Shown here: piece after piece, positions 14,825 to 23,900 of the stretch
How positions within the stretch are numbered: the stretch's first letter is position 1
How the letters are laid out: every line of letters starts with the position of its first letter
Origin: Streptococcus sp. SPS1
GTDB taxonomy: Bacteria; Bacillota; Bacilli; Lactobacillales; Streptococcaceae
Length of the DNA stretch: 64,000 nt
Assembly: GCF_030439915.1 (NCBI RefSeq)
Contig: NZ_JAQFJG010000004.1
Coordinates: 62,001-126,000 of the forward strand
Reading direction: 5' to 3'
The notes under the pieces: generated by a model
What the model was told of the DNA's origin: nothing
Databases searched by the model: none
The model's input: the letters and a program-made list of their open reading frames with translations, nothing else
Program-made: the position numbers and the translations under genes

Positions 14825-16216
14825 ATGGAAGTCAAAGCTGTTTTTTTTGATATCGATGGAACCTTGGTTAACGATCGCAAGAGTGTTTTGAAATCCACTA
14901 AGGACGCGATTAAGATTGTCAAAGAACAAGGGGTGCTTGTCGGCGTAGCGACAGGGCGAGGACCTTTTTTTGTTAAGGAATTGATGGACGATTTGGATCT
15001 GGATTTTGCGGTAACCTACAATGGCCAGTATATCTTTAATAAAGAAAGAGTCTTGTTCACGAGCCCAATTTCCAAGTTACATTTGCGCCATCTAATTGCT
15101 TATGCTAAAAAAGAGGGCAAGGAGATTGCCCTAGGGACCAAGGATGCCATGCTGGGTTCTAAAATCATGTCTTTTGGTCTGGGTTCTTTTTCTCAACGAA
15201 TCAGTCGCTTCGTTCCCTCTGTCTTAACTCGGACGGTGAGTCATTCCTTTAATCGCATGGTCAGCAAGGTTGTTCCCCAAAAGGAAGAAGACCTGCTTCA
15301 TCTGATGAATCAGCCTATTTACCAAGTTTTGATGCTGATGACACCGGAAGAATCTGAGAAGGCGGCGGCTGATTTTGAAGACTTGAAATTGACACGTAGC
15401 AATCCTTTTGCAGCAGATGTCATCAATCAAGGAAACTCTAAATTGGAAGGCATACGCCGAGTTGGGAAAGAATATGGCTTTGACCTCAACCAAGTCATGG
15501 CTTTTGGTGACTCAGATAATGACCTTGAAATGCTGGCTGGTGTCGGTATGTCGGTCGCTATGGGAAATGGTAGTAGCAGTGTCAAGGAAGTTGCCAAACA
15601 CATTACCACTAGCAATCAGCAAGACGGAATACACAAGGCCTTGGAACATTTTGGTGTTTTGGCTTCAGAAAAAGTTTTTGTCAGCCGTGACTATCATTTC
15701 AATAAGGTCAAGACCTTCCACCACATGATGGATGAACGGACCCAAGAAGAACCTCGAGCTTGGGATTTAGAAGGTGCAACCCACAGGGCTGGCTTTAAAA
15801 TAGAAGAATTGGTGGAGTTTGTTCGAGCTGCCAGCCCTTCTGAAGAGGACTTTGGTCAAGCTCTATCGCAACTTCATCAAGCTCTTGATAAGGCAGCAGA
15901 GAAAGTAGCCAAGAAGACACCTGCTCAGCAAGATTTGGTAGGGCAGGTGGATGCCTTGATTGATACGCTTTACTTTACCTATGGTAGTTTTGTTTTGATG
16001 GGGGTGGACCCAGAACGTATTTTTGATATCGTCCATCAGGCCAATATGGGGAAAATTTTTCCAGATGGCAAGGCTCATTTTGATCCAGTGACCCACAAAA
16101 TCTTAAAACCAGATGATTGGGAAGAAAAATATGCTCCAGAACCTGCTATTAAAAAGGAACTGCAGCGCCAGCTCAAGGCTTACGAACGCCATAAAGAGAG
16201 AAATAATACTCAATGA
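14825..16216 (+). CDS. Cof-type HAD hydrolase fused to a MazG-like domain
   Basis: 463 residues in two domains. Residues 1-280 are a HAD-IIB (Cof) phosphatase with nucleophile motif DIDGT (9-13) and MAFGDSDNDLEMLAGVG near residue 225. From about 285 to 440 is an all-helical MazG/PRA-PH-like domain with acidic clusters (FKIEELVEFVRAAS; VDALIDTLYFTYGSF; GKIFPDGKAHFDP) suited to metal-dependent nucleotide pyrophosphate hydrolysis. The fusion suggests a sugar-phosphate or nucleotide clean-up enzyme; the substrate is unknown. ATG 14825 gives the family start MEVKAVFFDIDGTLV. The last codons (ACT CAA TGA) are supplied by the downstream BOX element. Confidence 0.88.
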   Translation: MEVKAVFFDIDGTLVNDRKSVLKSTKDAIKIVKEQGVLVGVATGRGPFFVKELMDDLDLDFAVTYNGQYIFNKERVLFTSPISKLHLRHLIAYAKKEGKEIALGTKDAMLGSKIMSFGLGSFSQRISRFVPSVLTRTVSHSFNRMVSKVVPQKEEDLLHLMNQPIYQVLMLMTPEESEKAAADFEDLKLTRSNPFAADVINQGNSKLEGIRRVGKEYGFDLNQVMAFGDSDNDLEMLAGVGMSVAMGNGSSSVKEVAKHITTSNQQDGIHKALEHFGVLASEKVFVSRDYHFNKVKTFHHMMDERTQEEPRAWDLEGATHRAGFKIEELVEFVRAASPSEEDFGQALSQLHQALDKAAEKVAKKTPAQQDLVGQVDALIDTLYFTYGSFVLMGVDPERIFDIVHQANMGKIFPDGKAHFDPVTHKILKPDDWEEKYAPEPAIKKELQRQLKAYERHKERNNTQ

Positions 16217-16400
16217 AAATCAAAGAGCAAACTAGGAAACTAGCCGCAGGTTGCTCAAAGCACTGCTTTGAGGTTGTGGATAGAACTGACGAAGTCAGCT
16301 CAAAACACTGTTTTGAGGTTGTGGATAGAACTGACGAAGTCAGTAACCATACCTACGGCAAGGCGACGTTGACGTGGTTTGAAGAGATTTTCGAAGAGTA
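16207..16400. repeat. BOX element (A1-B1-C1)
   Basis: TACTCAATGAAAATCAAAG to TTTTCGAAGAGTA with two ACTGACGAAGTCAG cores and the boxA signature CTACGGCAAGGCGACG (the BOX-PCR primer region). It contains the stop codon of the HAD gene. Confidence 0.93.
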
Positions 16401-16413
16401 TAAATAGTAAATA

Positions 16414-16436
16414 AAAAGGAGCGCTGAGCTCCTTTT
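16414..16436. terminator. Bidirectional terminator between the HAD gene/BOX and usp
   Basis: AAAAGGAGC-GCTGA-GCTCCTTTT, a perfect nine-pair stem flanked by A and T runs; serves the minus-strand usp gene and probably the plus-strand gene. Confidence 0.85.
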
Positions 16437-16444
16437 CTTCGTGA

Positions 16445-16897
16445 TTATAAGGTTTTTTCTTGTTCTCTCACAACCAGCAAATCGACCTTAGCATGGCGGA
16501 GAATGTATTCAGATGAAGAGCCGACCAAGAGGCGTTCAAAGGCGTTGAGACCAGTTGCGCCAACGAGGATGAGGTCTACTTCTTCAGCATCGGGAATAGT
16601 ACGTGCCAGTAGGGTCTTTGGATTTCCCATTTCAATGACGATGTGAACATCTGCTACCCCAGCATCTTTAGCACGTTTTTCGTACTCTTTCATCAGACTT
16701 TCAGCGTCGACTTGGAGTTGTTCGTAAACTTCAGCGTCAAAGGTGGATACGCTTTGGAGAGCGCGTGTGTCAATGACATGGGCGATGGTGAGTTTAGCGT
16801 CGTTTCGTAGAGCAGAATGAACTCCCTTGATAAAAGCCAAGTCCGCTTCCTTAGAACCATCGATTGCGACCATGATATTTTGGTAACGTTGTGCCAT
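16445..16897 (-). CDS. Universal stress protein (UspA family)
   Basis: Small cytoplasmic alpha/beta nucleotide-binding protein of 150 residues. It starts MAQRYQNIMVAIDGSKEAD and has the ATP-loop motif GATGLNAFERLLVGSSSEYILRHA near the C-terminus (G-x2-G-x9-G-S/T pattern), indicating the ATP-binding class. Minus-strand ATG 16897 is preceded by AGGAGG, which decides against the longer upstream frame. It is monocistronic. The stress to which it responds is not visible. Confidence 0.92.
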   Translation of the reverse strand: MAQRYQNIMVAIDGSKEADLAFIKGVHSALRNDAKLTIAHVIDTRALQSVSTFDAEVYEQLQVDAESLMKEYEKRAKDAGVADVHIVIEMGNPKTLLARTIPDAEEVDLILVGATGLNAFERLLVGSSSEYILRHAKVDLLVVREQEKTL

Positions 16898-17061
16898 AAT
16901 GAAACCTCCTGAAATTTTCTTACTATAATTGTAAACCTTTTCACTATAGAAGTAAAGCAAAAAAAGTATTTTTTAAAAGAATGTTAGCACTTAAAATCTA
17001 TATAAATATATGATAAAATAAAAGAAAGGATAGCAGGAAAGAAGTGAAGGGAGGGAGAATG

Positions 17062-17361
17062 ATGAAAAACTCTTTTCAAGAAACAAAAAATTCAAATTTC
17101 CTTTATTATGGAATCATCCTAGTTTCAGTCTTGGTAGAAGTTGTCATGATCTGGCAATTAGAGAGTCTGGTACCGCTTCTCTATCCAGGTTTTATTGGAT
17201 TTTTAGTCTTTCATGTACTCTACCATTTGCTATTATTCCTAGTCGCTAAAAGAAGTGGTCGCTGGGATTACTTGATGATATGGGGGATTTTCCTCATGTT
17301 CAATCTTCTCTATGACTCCTTTTTAGGCTTGCTTTTTCTAGTTTTATCTTTTGGTATGTGA
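17062..17361 (+). CDS. Small predicted membrane protein, unknown function
   Basis: 99 residues starting MKNSFQETKNSNFLYYG, with three or four hydrophobic segments (GIILVSVLVEVVMIW, LYPGFIGFLVFHVLYHLLLFLV, YLMIWGIFLMFNLLYDSFLGLLFLV split by short loops). The start is chosen at the second of two adjacent ATGs because of spacing to GGAGGGAG (17050-17057). It is transcribed alone and ends before a strong terminator. No family is recognised; it is conserved context between usp and the aminotransferase in mitis-group streptococci as far as I recall. Confidence 0.75.
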   Translation: MKNSFQETKNSNFLYYGIILVSVLVEVVMIWQLESLVPLLYPGFIGFLVFHVLYHLLLFLVAKRSGRWDYLMIWGIFLMFNLLYDSFLGLLFLVLSFGM

Positions 17362-17401
17362 TGTGACTTTCGCAAAATACCTGCTATCTCCCCTGTCTTG
17401 G

Positions 17402-17426
17402 CCTCGCTTTTAGCGAGGTTTTTTTT
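17402..17426 (+). terminator. Terminator after the small membrane protein
   Basis: CCTCGCT-TTT-AGCGAGG followed by eight T. Confidence 0.92.
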
Positions 17427-17458
17427 CTATCTTAATCTAGTAAAACATTTCAGCAAAC

Positions 17459-17487
17459 TTGTCGCATTTTCTTTCTAGTGGTATAAT
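17459..17487 (+). promoter_or_regulatory. Aminotransferase promoter
   Basis: TTGTCG (17459-17464), 17-base spacer, extended -10 TGGTATAAT (17479-17487). Confidence 0.75.
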
Positions 17488-17517
17488 GTTACTATCTCGA
17501 TGAATTGAGGAAACAAG

Positions 17518-18732
17518 ATGAAAGAATATAACAAGTCTAGTAAGTTAGAGCATGTTGCTTATGATATCCGTGGTCCTGTTTTGGAAGAAGCCATGCGGAT
17601 GCGAGCAAACGGAGAAAAGATTTTACGTCTGAATACAGGAAATCCAGCAGAATTTGGTTTTACAGCGCCAGACGAAGTCATTCATGACTTGATTATGAAT
17701 GCGCGTGATAGTGAGGGATATTCTGACTCCAAAGGGATTTTCTCAGCCCGTAAGGCCATTATGCAGTATTGTCAACTGAAGAAATTCCCAAATGTAGATA
17801 TTGATGATATCTACCTTGGAAATGGTGTTAGTGAGTTGATTGTCATGTCTATGCAGGGGCTTTTGGACAATGGGGATGAGGTCTTGGTACCTATGCCAGA
17901 CTATCCTCTTTGGACAGCGGCTGTCAGCCTAGCTGGAGGAAATGCTGTTCACTATATCTGTGATGAAGCTGCAGAATGGTACCCAGATATTGACGATATC
18001 AAGTCAAAAATCACTTCCAACACCAAGGCAATCGTCCTTATCAATCCAAACAACCCAACTGGAGCCCTTTATCCGAAGGAACTCTTGTTGGAGATTATTG
18101 AGATTGCCCGTCAAAACGATTTGATTATCTTTGCAGATGAAATTTACGACCGCATGGTAATGGATGGCCATGTGCATACGCCTGTGGCTAGCTTGGCACC
18201 AGATGTTTTCTGTGTTAGCATGAATGGTCTATCAAAATCTCACCGTATCGCTGGTTTCCGTGTAGGTTGGATGGTCTTGTCTGGTCCTAAGACACACGTT
18301 AAAGGCTATATCGAAGGGCTCAATATGCTATCCAATATGCGCCTTTGCTCTAACGTTTTGGCTCAGCAAGTCGTCCAAACTTCCTTGGGTGGCCACCAGT
18401 CAGTCGATGAATTGCTCCTTCCTGGTGGACGAATTTACGAGCAAAGAAATTTCATCTACAATGCTATTAAAGAGATTCCAGGTCTCTCTGCTGTTAAACC
18501 CAAGGCGGGGCTCTATATCTTCCCTAAAATCGACCGCAATATGTACCGTATCGATGATGATGAGCAGTTTGTCCTTGATTTCTTGAAGCAGGAAAAGGTT
18601 CTCTTGGTGCATGGTCGAGGCTTTAACTGGAAGGAACCAGATCACTTCCGTATCGTTTACCTTCCTCGTGTTGATGAACTAGCCCAAATCCAAGAAAAAA
18701 TGACTCGTTTCTTGAAACAGTATCGTAGATAG
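17518..18732 (+). CDS. Class I/II PLP-dependent aminotransferase (AlaT-like)
   Basis: 404 residues, fold-type I PLP enzyme most like alanine/glutamate-pyruvate aminotransferases. Motifs: NPNNPTGALYP, FADEIYDRMVMDG with the PLP-contacting Asp and Tyr, and SLSKSHRIAGFRVGW with the PLP lysine at residue 240. The C-terminus carries GRGFNWKEPDHFRIVYLP with the substrate-carboxylate Arg. ATG 17518 follows a weak SD (GAGG). Amino-acid specificity is inferred from family resemblance. The gene is monocistronic, between two promoters. Confidence 0.9.
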   Translation: MKEYNKSSKLEHVAYDIRGPVLEEAMRMRANGEKILRLNTGNPAEFGFTAPDEVIHDLIMNARDSEGYSDSKGIFSARKAIMQYCQLKKFPNVDIDDIYLGNGVSELIVMSMQGLLDNGDEVLVPMPDYPLWTAAVSLAGGNAVHYICDEAAEWYPDIDDIKSKITSNTKAIVLINPNNPTGALYPKELLLEIIEIARQNDLIIFADEIYDRMVMDGHVHTPVASLAPDVFCVSMNGLSKSHRIAGFRVGWMVLSGPKTHVKGYIEGLNMLSNMRLCSNVLAQQVVQTSLGGHQSVDELLLPGGRIYEQRNFIYNAIKEIPGLSAVKPKAGLYIFPKIDRNMYRIDDDEQFVLDFLKQEKVLLVHGRGFNWKEPDHFRIVYLPRVDELAQIQEKMTRFLKQYRR

Positions 18733-18776
18733 GGCTTAAATACTATCGTTCGAATCACAGTATTTCGCTAAGACGC

Positions 18777-18805
18777 TTGTCAAAGCCTGGCTTTCTTGTT
18801 ATAAT
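18777..18805 (+). promoter_or_regulatory. rpmG-secE-nusG promoter
   Basis: TTGTCA (18777-18782), 17-base spacer, TATAAT (18800-18805). Confidence 0.8.
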
Positions 18806-18823
18806 GGATAGGATGGAGGCATT

Positions 18824-18976
18824 ATGGCACTAAAAAAAGCAAGCCTAGCTTGTGCGGTTTGTGGTTCGAGAAACTATTCAATCAAGATTAGTGGAAACCC
18901 CAAGCCTACACGACTAGAAGTAAATAAATTTTGTAAGCATTGTGGTAAGTACACTACACACAGAGAAACGAGATAG
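18824..18976 (+). CDS. rpmG: 50S ribosomal protein L33
   Basis: 50 residues, full length for L33: [20 protein letters not shown] and ending [16 protein letters not shown]. Two CxxC pairs (CAVC and CKHC) form a zinc ribbon, so this is a zinc-containing C+ form, which may be replaced by a C- paralog under zinc starvation. SD ATGGAGG lies six bases upstream. It is first in the rpmG-secE-nusG operon and too short for a typical ORF cut-off. Confidence 0.96.
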   Translation: MALKKASLACAVCGSRNYSIKISGNPKPTRLEVNKFCKHCGKYTTHRETR

Positions 18977-18985
18977 GAGAGAGCG

Positions 18986-19162
18986 ATGCGTTTTATTGGA
19001 GATATTTTTAGACTTCTTAAAGAAACAACATGGCCAACTCGCAAGGAAAGCTGGAGAGATTTTCGTTCTATCATGGAATACACAGCTTTCTTTGTAGTAA
19101 TTATTTACATTTTTGACCAGTTGATTGTTTCAGGTTTGATTCGATTTATTAACATTTTTTAG
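18986..19162 (+). CDS. secE: Preprotein translocase subunit SecE
   Basis: 58 residues with one C-terminal TM helix (AFFVVIIYIFDQLIVSGLI) preceded by the conserved amphipathic stretch LLKETTWPTRKESWRDF, including the invariant W-P-T/S-R. It clamps SecY in the translocon. SD AGGAGAGAG lies just before ATG 18986. The rpmG-secE-nusG order is the standard Firmicutes arrangement. Confidence 0.96.
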   Translation: MRFIGDIFRLLKETTWPTRKESWRDFRSIMEYTAFFVVIIYIFDQLIVSGLIRFINIF

Positions 19163-19212
19163 AAGAGTAGTGAAAGTACACTAAAAATCTTCTATTTATG
19201 AAAGGAAATATC

Positions 19213-19749
19213 ATGGATAGTTTTGATAAAGGGTGGTTTGTTTTACAAACTTATTCTGGTTATGAAAATAAGGTAAAAGAAAATCTATTACAACGTGCAC
19301 AAACCTACAATATGTTGGATAATATTCTACGTGTTGAAATTCCAACACAAACAGTGCAAGTTGAAAAAAATGGAAAGAGAAAAGAAGTAGAAGAAAATCG
19401 CTTTCCAGGTTATGTTCTTGTAGAAATGGTCATGACAGATGAAGCTTGGTTTGTTGTTCGAAACACACCAAATGTTACAGGATTTGTCGGATCACACGGG
19501 AACAGATCAAAACCAACTCCATTATTGGAACAAGAAATTCGTGACATTTTGATATCTATGGGACAAACTGTTCAAGAATTTGATTTCGATGTTGAGGTTG
19601 GTCAAACTGTACGAATTATTGAAGGTGCTTTTGCAGATTACACTGGTAAGATTACAGAAATTGATAATAACAAAGTGAAGATGATTATCTCTATGTTTGG
19701 GAATGACACAGTTGCAGAAGTAAACCTAAACCAAATCGCAGAATTATAA
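19213..19749 (+). CDS. nusG: Transcription termination/antitermination factor NusG
   Basis: 178 residues, normal length. The NGN domain (KGWFVLQTYSGYENKVKENL, then RFPGYVLVEM) binds RNA polymerase, and the C-terminal KOW domain (GQTVRIIEGAFADYTGKI) contacts NusE/S10 or Rho. The start is ATG 19213 (MDSFDKGW) with AAAGGA upstream, rather than the ATG at 19198 that overlaps the SD. It couples elongation, pausing and termination, and is here followed by a terminator that overlaps the comX control region. Confidence 0.96.
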   Translation: MDSFDKGWFVLQTYSGYENKVKENLLQRAQTYNMLDNILRVEIPTQTVQVEKNGKRKEVEENRFPGYVLVEMVMTDEAWFVVRNTPNVTGFVGSHGNRSKPTPLLEQEIRDILISMGQTVQEFDFDVEVGQTVRIIEGAFADYTGKITEIDNNKVKMIISMFGNDTVAEVNLNQIAEL

Positions 19750-19755
19750 CCCTGA

Positions 19756-19778
19756 GAGAGGCTTGTCCTCTCTTTTTT
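19756..19778 (+). terminator. nusG terminator
   Basis: GAGAGG-CTTGT-CCTCTC with six T following, seven bases after the nusG stop. Confidence 0.9.
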
Positions 19779-19780
19779 GT

Positions 19781-19810
19781 GCAGTTTAGACGGTGTAGGG
19801 AACAGAATGG
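19781..19810 (+). promoter_or_regulatory. ComE-type direct repeat upstream of comX
   Basis: GCAGTTTAG (19781-19789) and ACAGAATGG (19802-19810) are spaced 21 bases start to start. This matches the known ComE site layout (aCAnTTcaG, 12-base gap, aCAgTTgaG), although the second copy is weak. A possible extended -10 TGTTAAACT follows at 19840-19848. The repeat begins three bases after the nusG terminator T run. Confidence 0.6.
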
Positions 19811-19869
19811 GGAGAAATAACCAAATTAGCTTTTTGATTTGTTAAACTGTATTTAGAAAGGGGAAGATT

Positions 19870-20349
19870 ATGCTTAAAGAATTGTATGAAGAAGTTCAGG
19901 GAATTGTATACAAGTGTAGAAATGAATATTACTTGCATTTATGGGAACTATCGGATTGGGACCAAGAAGGCATGATTTGCTTACATGAATTGATCAGTAG
20001 AGAAGAAGGGCTTGTAGAAGATATCCCTCGTTTAAGGAAATATTTCAAAACCAAGTTTCGAAATCGAATTTTAGACTATATCCGTAAGCAAGAAAGCCAC
20101 AAACGAAGATATAATAAAGAACCCTATGAAGAAGTGGGTGAAATCAGTCATCGTATAAGTGAGGGAGGTCTCTGGCTAGACGATTATTATCTCTTTCATG
20201 AAACATTAAAAAATTATAGAAGCAAACAAAGTAAAGAGAAACAAGAAGAACTAGAACGCGTCTTAAGAGATGAACGCTTCCGAGGGCGTCAAAGAGTGCT
20301 AAAGGACTTACGTATTGTGTTTAAAGAGTTTGACATCAGGTTAAAATAA
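19870..20349 (+). CDS. comX: Competence-specific alternative sigma factor ComX (SigX)
   Basis: 159 residues, the length of pneumococcal ComX. Distinctive sequence: LYEEVQGIVYKCRNEYYLHL, WELSDWDQEGMICLHELI, RNRILDYIRKQESHKRRY and EEVGEISHRISEGGLWLDD. It replaces the primary sigma factor to transcribe late competence genes from TACGAATA boxes, one of which lies before cinA at 36835. It has a few substitutions compared with the pneumococcal sequence I recall. SD AAAGGGGA precedes ATG 19870. Pneumococcus carries two copies; this one lies directly between nusG and rpoB. Confidence 0.96.
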   Translation: MLKELYEEVQGIVYKCRNEYYLHLWELSDWDQEGMICLHELISREEGLVEDIPRLRKYFKTKFRNRILDYIRKQESHKRRYNKEPYEEVGEISHRISEGGLWLDDYYLFHETLKNYRSKQSKEKQEELERVLRDERFRGRQRVLKDLRIVFKEFDIRLK

Positions 20350-20682
20350 TCAAATTTGGAAAAGCTAACTTGCTAAAGTTGGATTAACCAAACAGAATCT
20401 GCTGTATCCTAGAAAAGGAAAAACTGCTAAGAAACAAGCTAGTTCCAACTTAGCCATAGTTTTTAGTTTTCGTATCTTTAAATCAGCTAAAATAATCCAC
20501 AACTATATATATATTGTAACTGATAAGATATCGAACAAGTCTAGTATAAAAGAAGTACTTTTCAAGAAATGGTAAAAATCCTAAGAGAACCCTGCCGTAC
20601 GAAACAAGCTAAGGGTATTTCGAAAAACAAAGAAGTACAATTTTTTATAGGAAAAGATTTCGTCAAAAAATCGTCAATCCCC
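20350..20682. other. Gap between comX and the rpoB promoter, no gene seen
   Basis: About 330 bases of AT-rich DNA. GCTAAAGTTGGA (about 20372) and TCCAACTTAGC (about 20443) are partly complementary, and an AT dinucleotide run sits near 20504. No ORF with an SD, no tRNA and no repeat family is recognised. It could hold a small RNA or be decayed sequence. Confidence 0.4.
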
Positions 20683-20711
20683 TTGAAAAATCTAGCTAAA
20701 TAGGGTATAAT
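20683..20711 (+). promoter_or_regulatory. rpoBC promoter
   Basis: TTGAAA (20683-20688), 17-base spacer, TATAAT (20706-20711). It leaves a leader of about 245 nt before rpoB. Confidence 0.8.
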
Positions 20712-20766
20712 GTAAATAATCATTTGTCGTAGGTTTTGTCTGAAATATTGTCCAGACAAGGCTCAC

Positions 20767-20818
20767 AGCAGTTAAATCTTCTGAAAAAGTCAGATTTAGC
20801 TGCTCTTTTTGTGCTTTT
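20767..20818 (+). promoter_or_regulatory. Terminator-like hairpin in the rpoB leader (putative attenuator)
   Basis: AGCAGTTAAATCT pairs with AGATTTAGCTGCT (13 pairs, one wobble, 12-base loop) followed by CTTTTTGTGCTTTTTTT. It is an intrinsic terminator between promoter and gene. Confidence 0.7.
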
Positions 20819-20963
20819 TTTCAGGATTTTGAGTACTTGTAACAAAGATTTAAAGATTCTGAAAATTTATCAAGAGGACACGGTGATAAGGGTTTTACAA
20901 CCATATGACGATTAGAAAGCCTGATTGACAAGGCTTGGAACTTATTTACAAAGGAGAATCATC

Positions 20964-23900
20964 TTGGCAGGACATGACGTTCAATACGGGAAACATCGTA
21001 CCCGTCGTAGTTTTTCAAGAATCAAAGAAGTTCTTGACTTACCAAATTTGATTGAAATTCAAACTGACTCATTCAAAGATTTCCTAGACCACGGTCTTAA
21101 GGAAGTGTTTGAAGATGTATTGCCAATTTCAAACTTCACAGACACAATGGAGTTGGAATTTGTTGGATATGAAATCAAGGAACCAAAATACACGCTAGAA
21201 GAAGCTCGTATCCACGATGCTAGCTACTCAGCACCAATTTTTGTAACCTTCCGCTTGATCAATAAAGAAACAGGCGAAATCAAGACCCAAGAAGTTTTCT
21301 TTGGTGATTTCCCAATCATGACGGAAATGGGTACTTTCATCATCAATGGTGGTGAACGTATCATCGTATCTCAGTTGGTTCGCTCACCAGGTGTTTACTT
21401 TAATGATAAAGTTGATAAAAACGGTAAAGTGGGCTACGGTTCAACTGTTATCCCTAACCGTGGAGCTTGGTTGGAACTTGAAAGCGACTCAAAAGACATC
21501 GCCTACACTCGTATCGACCGTACTCGTAAGATTCCATTTACAACCTTGGTTCGTGCGCTTGGTTTCTCAGGTGATGATGAAATCTTTGATATCTTTGGTG
21601 ATAGCGAATTGGTTCGCAACACTGTTGAAAAAGATATCCACAAGAACCCAATGGATTCTCGTACAGACGAAGCTTTGAAAGAAATTTACGAACGCCTTCG
21701 TCCAGGTGAGCCTAAGACAGCTGAAAGCTCACGTAGCTTGCTTGTGGCTCGTTTCTTTGACCCACGTCGCTATGACTTAGCAGCAGTTGGTCGTTACAAG
21801 ATCAATAAAAAGCTCAATGTTAAAACGCGCTTGCTTAACCAAACAATTGCTGAGCCATTGGTAGACCCTGAAACAGGAGAAATCTTGGTAGAAGCTGGAA
21901 CAATCATGACTCGTAGCGTGATTGAAAGTATTGAAAACCATTTGGATGGCGACTTGAACAAGATTGTCTACATTCCAAATGATGCTGCTGTAGTAACAGA
22001 GCCAGTTGTTCTTCAAAAATTCAAGGTTGTTGCCCCAACTGATCCAGACCGTGTAGTCACTATCATTGGTAATGCCAATCCAGATGACAAGGTTCGTATC
22101 GTCACTCCTGCAGATATTCTTGCTGAGATGAGCTACTTCCTCAACCTGGCTGAAGGACTTGGTCGTGTAGATGATATCGACCATCTTGGAAACCGTCGTA
22201 TCCGTGCGGTTGGTGAATTGCTTGCCAACCAAGTACGCCTTGGACTTTCTCGTATGGAACGTAATGTCCGTGAACGTATGTCTGTTCAAGACAATGAAGT
22301 CTTGACACCACAACAAATCATCAATATTCGTCCTGTAACAGCTGCGGTTAAAGAATTCTTTGGTTCATCACAGTTGTCACAGTTCATGGACCAACACAAC
22401 CCACTTTCTGAGTTGTCTCACAAACGCCGTTTGTCAGCCTTAGGACCTGGTGGTTTGACACGTGACCGTGCTGGATATGAAGTACGTGACGTGCACTACA
22501 CTCACTATGGTCGTATGTGTCCAATCGAGACACCTGAAGGACCTAACATCGGTTTGATCAATAACTTGTCATCTTACGGACACTTGAATAAGTATGGCTT
22601 TGTTCAAACACCATACCGTAAAGTTGACCGTGAAACAGGTGTTGTTACGAACGAAATCGTTTGGTTGACAGCCGATGAAGAAGATGAATTTACTGTAGCA
22701 CAGGCTAATTCTCGTCTGAATGAAGATGGGACATTTGCTGAGAAAGTTGTCATGGGACGTCACCAAGGGGTCAACCAAGAGTATCCAGCTAACGTTGTTG
22801 ACTATATGGACGTATCACCAAAACAGGTAGTTGCCGTTGCGACAGCATGTATTCCTTTCTTGGAAAACGATGACTCCAACCGTGCCCTCATGGGAGCCAA
22901 CATGCAACGTCAGGCTGTGCCATTGATCAATCCTCAAGCACCTTACGTTGGTACTGGTATGGAATACCAAGCAGCCCACGACTCTGGAGCGGCTGTGATT
23001 GCTCAGTATGATGGTAAAGTTACTTACGCAGATGCTGACAAGGTAGAAGTTCGTCGTGAAGATGGTTCATTGGACGTTTACCACATCCAAAAATTCCGTC
23101 GTTCAAACTCAGGTACTGCTTACAACCAACGCACTCTCGTAAAAGTTGGCGATGTTGTTGAAAAAGGCGATTTCATCGCTGATGGACCTTCTATGGAAAA
23201 TGGAGAAATGGCACTTGGACAAAACCCAATCGTTGCCTACATGACTTGGGAAGGTTACAACTTCGAGGATGCCGTTATCATGAGCGAACGCTTGGTCAAA
23301 GACGATGTCTACACATCTGTTCACCTTGAAGAATACGAATCAGAAACGCGCGATACAAAGCTTGGGCCTGAAGAAATCACTCGCGAAATTCCAAACGTTG
23401 GTGAAGATGCCCTTAAAGACCTTGACGAAATGGGTATTATCCGTATCGGTGCTGAGGTTAAAGAAGGTGATATCCTTGTAGGTAAAGTAACACCTAAGGG
23501 TGAGAAAGACCTTTCAGCTGAAGAACGTCTCTTGCACGCTATCTTCGGAGACAAGTCACGTGAAGTTCGTGATACTTCTCTTCGTGTACCACACGGTGCC
23601 GATGGTGTCGTTCGTGATGTTAAGATCTTTACACGTGCAAATGGAGATGAGCTGCAATCAGGTGTTAACATGCTGGTTCGCGTCTACATTGCTCAAAAAC
23701 GTAAGATCAAGGTCGGAGATAAGATGGCCGGACGTCACGGAAATAAAGGGGTTGTCTCTCGTATCGTTCCTGTAGAAGACATGCCTTACCTTCCAGATGG
23801 AACTCCAGTCGATATCATGTTGAACCCACTTGGGGTGCCATCACGTATGAATATCGGTCAGGTTATGGAGCTCCACCTTGGTATGGCTGCTCGTACTCTT

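Noticed and set aside
16213..16407. 64-codon frame after the HAD gene
   Set aside because: Translated BOX element.
20925..20963. Upstream extension of rpoB
   Set aside because: No SD before it; AAAGGAG and the conserved [14 protein letters not shown] start support TTG 20964.
23333..23340. TACGAATC in rpoB as a second ComX box
   Set aside because: Inside a conserved coding region, last base off consensus, and no gene start nearby.
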